Source: JASBTN01 sp965228805 (GTDB lineage Bacteria > Pseudomonadota > Alphaproteobacteria > Rhodobacterales > Rhodobacteraceae). Taken from it: 64,000 nt of DNA. How positions within the stretch are numbered: the stretch's first letter is position 1; each line of letters begins with the position of its first letter. A model generated the notes under the pieces. The model saw only the letters and a program-made list of their open reading frames with translations. It did not search any database and was not told the DNA's origin. The stretch spans positions 2,604,001 to 2,668,000 of the forward strand of contig NZ_CBDDIE010000003.1 in assembly GCF_965228805.1 (NCBI RefSeq), read 5' to 3'. Made by a program: the position numbers and the translations under genes. Positions 60,979 through 64,000 of this stretch are shown piece after piece.

Positions 60979-62472
60979 TCAGAACCCGTCGCCGCCGCCG
61001 CCCTGTTGCCAGGGCTGCACCAGGTTGCCAAAACGGGTGAAGCGGCCTTCGAAGGAAAGCTCCACGTTGCCGATGGGCCCGTGACGCTGCTTGCCGATCA
61101 CGACCTCGGCCTTGCCGTGCAGACGCTCCATGCGTTCCTGCCAGGCGGCCATGGCCTCCAAGTTGTCCTCGGAGGGTTTTTCGCGTTCGGCGTAATATTC
61201 CTCGCGATAGACGAACATGACCACGTCGGCATCCTGCTCGATCGAGCCCGATTCACGAAGGTCCGACAGCTGCGGGCGTTTGTCGTCGCGGCTTTCCACG
61301 GTCCGTGACAGCTGGGACAGGGCGATGACGGGGATGTTGAGTTCTTTCGCGATGGCCTTCAGACCCATCGAGATCTCGCCGATCTCCTGCACCCGGTTTT
61401 CCGCCGTGCCGCGCACCAGCTGCAAATAGTCGACCATCAGCACATCGAGCCCCTTTTCGCGTTTCAGGCGGCGGGCCCGGGCGGCCAGTTGGGCGATCGG
61501 AATGGCGGCGGTGTCGTCGATGTAGAGCGGGCAGCTTTCCAGCGACTTGGCGGCGTCGACAAAGCGGCGGAATTCGACCTCGGTCATGTCGCCGCGGCGG
61601 ATCTGTTCGGACGGCACTTCGGAGGCTTCCGACAGGATCCGCGCGGCCAGCTGTTCGGCTGACATTTCAAGGCTGTAGAAGCCGACAACGCCGCCTTCGA
61701 CCGCGCCCTCGGTGCCGTCGGGCAGGGTGCCCTTCTTGTAGGCCTTGGCGACGTTGAAGGCGATGTTGGTGGCGAGAGAGGTTTTCCCCATCGAGGGGCG
61801 CCCGGCGAGGATGATGAGGTCGGACTTGTGCAGACCACCAAGCTTCTTGTCGAGGTCGATGAGCCCCGTCGAGACCCCGGCCAGCCCGCCGTCGCGCATA
61901 TAGGCGGCATTGGCCGATTGCACGGCCTCGGTGACGGCCGACAGGAAGGAGGTAAAGCCGGAGGTGGCCTGGCCCTGTTCGGCCAGTTTGTAGAGCGCCT
62001 GTTCGGCGGCGACGATCTGCTCGGTCGGCTCAGAATTTGCCTCCATCTTGGCGGCGCGCGCCTGGATGTCGCCGCCCAGCTGGATCAGCTCGCGACGCAC
62101 CGCCATTTCGTAAATCATCTGCGCATAGTCGCGCGCGGCGAAGGAGGAGATCGCCGCACCGGCGAGACGGGCCAGATAGGCCGGGCCGCCCAGTTCCTTG
62201 AGCCCCTCGTCATCCTCCATGAAGGCCTTCAGCGTGACCGGTGAGGCGAGCGCGTTTTTCGAGATGCGCTGGGCGGCGATTTCGAAGATGCGGGCGTGCA
62301 CCGGCTCGTAGAAATGCTCGGGCTTGATGATCTGCGCGACGCGGTCATAGACGTCGTTGTTGGTCAGGATCGCGCCCAGGAGCTGTTGCTCAGCCTCGGT
62401 GTGGTGGGGCAGGGTGCCCTCTTCGTTTTCTGGTGCGGCGGCGTCCTGCGGAATTGCGCTGATCTCGTTCAT
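60979..62472 (-). CDS. dnaB: Replicative DNA helicase
   Basis: 497-residue hexameric helicase of the replication fork. N-terminal HTEAEQQLLGAILTNNDVYDRVAQIIKPEHFYEPVH; RecA-type core with Walker A GRPSMGKTSLATN, VDYLQLVRG (Walker B), LSQLSRTVESRDDKRPQLSDLRESGSIEQDADVVMFVYREEYY. RBS GGGGACAGAGG. Two DnaA-box-like sites lie about 80 bases upstream of its start. Confidence 0.97.
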   Translation of the reverse strand: MNEISAIPQDAAAPENEEGTLPHHTEAEQQLLGAILTNNDVYDRVAQIIKPEHFYEPVHARIFEIAAQRISKNALASPVTLKAFMEDDEGLKELGGPAYLARLAGAAISSFAARDYAQMIYEMAVRRELIQLGGDIQARAAKMEANSEPTEQIVAAEQALYKLAEQGQATSGFTSFLSAVTEAVQSANAAYMRDGGLAGVSTGLIDLDKKLGGLHKSDLIILAGRPSMGKTSLATNIAFNVAKAYKKGTLPDGTEGAVEGGVVGFYSLEMSAEQLAARILSEASEVPSEQIRRGDMTEVEFRRFVDAAKSLESCPLYIDDTAAIPIAQLAARARRLKREKGLDVLMVDYLQLVRGTAENRVQEIGEISMGLKAIAKELNIPVIALSQLSRTVESRDDKRPQLSDLRESGSIEQDADVVMFVYREEYYAEREKPSEDNLEAMAAWQERMERLHGKAEVVIGKQRHGPIGNVELSFEGRFTRFGNLVQPWQQGGGGDGF

Positions 62473-62530
62473 ATCTGCCTCTGTCCCCTTGAGGCCGAAG
62501 GTTTAAACCACGGCCTGCGCGCGGGGCAAA

Positions 62531-62573
62531 TGGTATGTTTCTGTGGATGCCCTGTGGATAAAACTGCATACCA
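62531..62573 (-). promoter_or_regulatory. Tandem DnaA-box-like sites upstream of dnaB
   Basis: TGTGGATAA at 62553-62561 is the exact complement of the DnaA box TTATCCACA; TGTGGATGC at 62542-62550 matches 7 of 9 and is 11 bp (one helical turn) away. Both are bracketed by TGGTATG (62531-62537) and its reverse complement CATACCA (62567-62573). Control of dnaB by DnaA is inferred. Confidence 0.5.
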
Positions 62574-62630
62574 CATCACGGGGCATCCGGCAAAGGATAC
62601 CCCAGATGCTGTGTTTGCTGGGCAGTTAGG

Positions 62631-63311
62631 TCAGCCCTTCATGCGTTCTTCCTGCCACGCTCGCGGGGCTTTCAGGAAGCGTTCGACCTCGGTGAGCGTC
62701 GCGTCGGAAAAGGCGCCTTGGGCCTTGGCTTCGGCCAGCACATCCCACCAGGTGCAGAGGTGAATGAGCTGAACGCCATGATCGCCAAGGGTTTTCTCGG
62801 TCTCGGGGAAAATGTCGTAATAGAAGATCACGGCGGTGGCCCCGCAGGAGGCGCCGGTGTCGCGAATCGCATCGACGAAAGACAGCTTCGATCCGCCGTC
62901 GGTGGTCAGGTCCTCGACCAGCAGCACGCGCTGACTATCGTCCATCGCGCCCTCGATCCGGGCGTTCTTGCCGTAGCCTTTCGGCTTCTTGCGCACATAG
63001 GTCATCGGCAGGGCCAGGCGTTCGGCCACCAGCGCGGCGAAGGGGATGCCAGCCGTTTCACCACCGGCGATGTTGTCGAAGGCCTCAAAGCCTGCCTCGC
63101 GCATGATCTGAACGGCCATGAAATCCATCAGCGTCGAACGGATGCGCGGGAAGGAAATCAGCTTACGGCAGTCGATGTACGACGGGCTGGGCAGGCCCGA
63201 GGCGAGGGTAAAGGGCTCGTCCGTGTTGAAGTTCACCGCGCCGATCTCCAAGAGCATGCGGGCGGTCAGGCGGGCGATTTCCTCTTTCGGGGGGAAGCTG
63301 GTGGGGATCAT
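62631..63311 (-). CDS. pyrE: Orotate phosphoribosyltransferase
   Basis: 226 residues, pyrimidine synthesis: orotate plus PRPP to OMP. PRPP motif RVLLVEDLTTDGGSK and N-terminal SGLPSPSYIDCRKLISFPRIRSTLMDFMA, plus GGETAGIPFAALVAERLALPMTYVRKKPKGYGKNARIEG. RBS CCGGAGAA. Its start is one base after the stop of the FkbM gene, and dnaB follows 158 bp later on the same strand; FkbM-pyrE are one transcript. Confidence 0.97.
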   Translation of the reverse strand: MIPTSFPPKEEIARLTARMLLEIGAVNFNTDEPFTLASGLPSPSYIDCRKLISFPRIRSTLMDFMAVQIMREAGFEAFDNIAGGETAGIPFAALVAERLALPMTYVRKKPKGYGKNARIEGAMDDSQRVLLVEDLTTDGGSKLSFVDAIRDTGASCGATAVIFYYDIFPETEKTLGDHGVQLIHLCTWWDVLAEAKAQGAFSDATLTEVERFLKAPRAWQEERMKG

Positions 63312-63312
63312 G

Positions 63313-64000
63313 TCATTCTCCGGTCGGCATGGGGGATGGGGCGGCGGGCGCGCGGTCGAAGACCAGCACCTGGGGGCTGCCCTGGGCGATGTCGAGCACG
63401 AAGCCCTGGGCCAGAAGATCGGCGATACAGGCGCTGATCGGGGCGGCGGGGCCGTGTTCGGGGTGGAATTCGATGACCAGACGTCTGAGGTCGGTCAGGT
63501 CGAGATGGGGCAGCAACGCGATCTCTCCGCCCTCGATATCCATGCTCAAGATGGTGGGGCGGAACTCGGCGATCAGACGGTTCACGTCGACCGTGGGGCG
63601 GGTGACGGTGGTGTCGCCGACCCCGGGTTCGGTCGAGGAGGCCCAGAAATCGGGGGCCAGGTGGAAGGCGGCCTCACCATCCTTGAGCGCGGCGATGGCG
63701 CTGATCAGGGGAGCGTCGCAGGCGTTCAGCTCGAAATTTCGGCGGATCGCCGGGGCGAGGTCGGGGTTCGCCTCGACCGCCAGGATCTGCAGGCCGGGGG
63801 CGGCGCGTGCGGCGTTGAGGGCGACAAGGCCGATACCGGCGCCCAACTCCAGCAACCGGTCATCGGGCGTGATGTCCTGTGTGATGGCGGCGATTTCGGC
63901 CGCTTCGTAATGGCCCGACAGGATGGTCAGCGCGACGAAGGGCGAGACGGCCGGGGCGGGCAGGGACAGGGTCAGGTCCGCGAGATCCGCCGTGCCGTGG
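63313..64000 (-). CDS. FkbM-family methyltransferase, 5' end outside window
   Basis: Minus-strand frame open to the right window edge, so the N-terminus is missing. Class I SAM motif LLELGAGIGLVALNAA, VEANPDLAPAIRRNFELN and the FkbM-type LSMDIEGGEIALLPHLDL and RLVIEFHPEHG. It transfers a methyl group to an unknown acceptor, often a sugar hydroxyl. It stops one base before pyrE starts, so the two are co-transcribed. Confidence 0.9.
   Translation of the reverse strand, partial: HGTADLADLTLSLPAPAVSPFVALTILSGHYEAAEIAAITQDITPDDRLLELGAGIGLVALNAARAAPGLQILAVEANPDLAPAIRRNFELNACDAPLISAIAALKDGEAAFHLAPDFWASSTEPGVGDTTVTRPTVDVNRLIAEFRPTILSMDIEGGEIALLPHLDLTDLRRLVIEFHPEHGPAAPISACIADLLAQGFVLDIAQGSPQVLVFDRAPAAPSPMPTGE

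Overview
The window looks like chromosomal DNA of a marine-type alphaproteobacterium of the family Rhodobacteraceae (Roseobacter group). The basis is high GC throughout most genes, frequent 1-4 base gene overlaps, and gene orders and families I associate with that group: thrC followed by an M16 protease, yajC-secD-secF leading into ccmABCDG, lysC near ptsP, tatABC with a long acidic TatC tail, and MtnP next to Apt. This assignment is by recognition of families and was not checked against a database. Most of the window is housekeeping. No rRNA, tRNA, CRISPR array, prophage or complete insertion sequence was seen.

Layout. 1-6800: threonine synthase 3' end, M16 peptidase and GNAT in one overlapping operon, a 143-bp element with terminal inverted repeats, a metallo-beta-lactamase-fold protein, an FAD oxidase, a DUF1444 exported protein and a flavin-nucleotide-binding protein. 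7000-12300: purine salvage (apt, mtnP), an unknown protein, an IalB-like exported protein, a SulP transporter and a hexapeptide acetyltransferase. 12360-18600: flavin reductase, GNAT, two tandem paralogous mini membrane proteins, ptsP and lysC. 18800-21400: a secreted glycosidase-like RTX protein broken into two frames. 21500-27300: SDR, DUF1178, Nudix, a PLP dehydratase, an MtfA-like peptidase and metG. 27300-28530: a small lower-GC accessory patch with two unknown genes, one only 55 codons. 28550-33830: an Hsp70-like protein, MFS and SSS transporters and an orphan ABC ATPase. 33980-38100: tatABC, a DUF815 ATPase, a desaturase and a small unknown. 38160-41330: serS and a membrane-anchored pentapeptide-repeat protein. 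41570-48590: the yajC-secDF-TSUP-Mth938-ccmABCDG run, in which the two halves serve protein export and cytochrome c maturation. 48735-52360: HxlR regulator with a divergent NAD-binding protein, an ATP-grasp protein, an SDR and a repeat-rich gap. 52360-64000: acnA, a DUF1223 protein, an LpxL-like acyltransferase, an orphan fliG, a tiny Cys protein, purB, a small periplasmic protein, dnaB, pyrE and a truncated FkbM methyltransferase.

The most interesting material is non-coding. (1) Three intergenic copies of a two-hairpin module in which both stems change sequence but keep pairing, while a 14-nt linker GCTTGATRTCTCRC stays fixed (48654, 51993, 60719). (2) Two copies of a 119-120-nt element with three stems that co-vary and conserved unpaired blocks (52197-52315 on the minus strand, 57109-57228 on the plus strand). 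(3) A MITE-like element with 23-bp terminal inverted repeats at 2723-2865. (4) Two DnaA-box-like sites one helical turn apart upstream of dnaB. (5) An 8-bp hairpin that abuts a start codon and traps part of its ribosome binding site at 58918-58942. All five are read directly from the sequence; their functions are inference.
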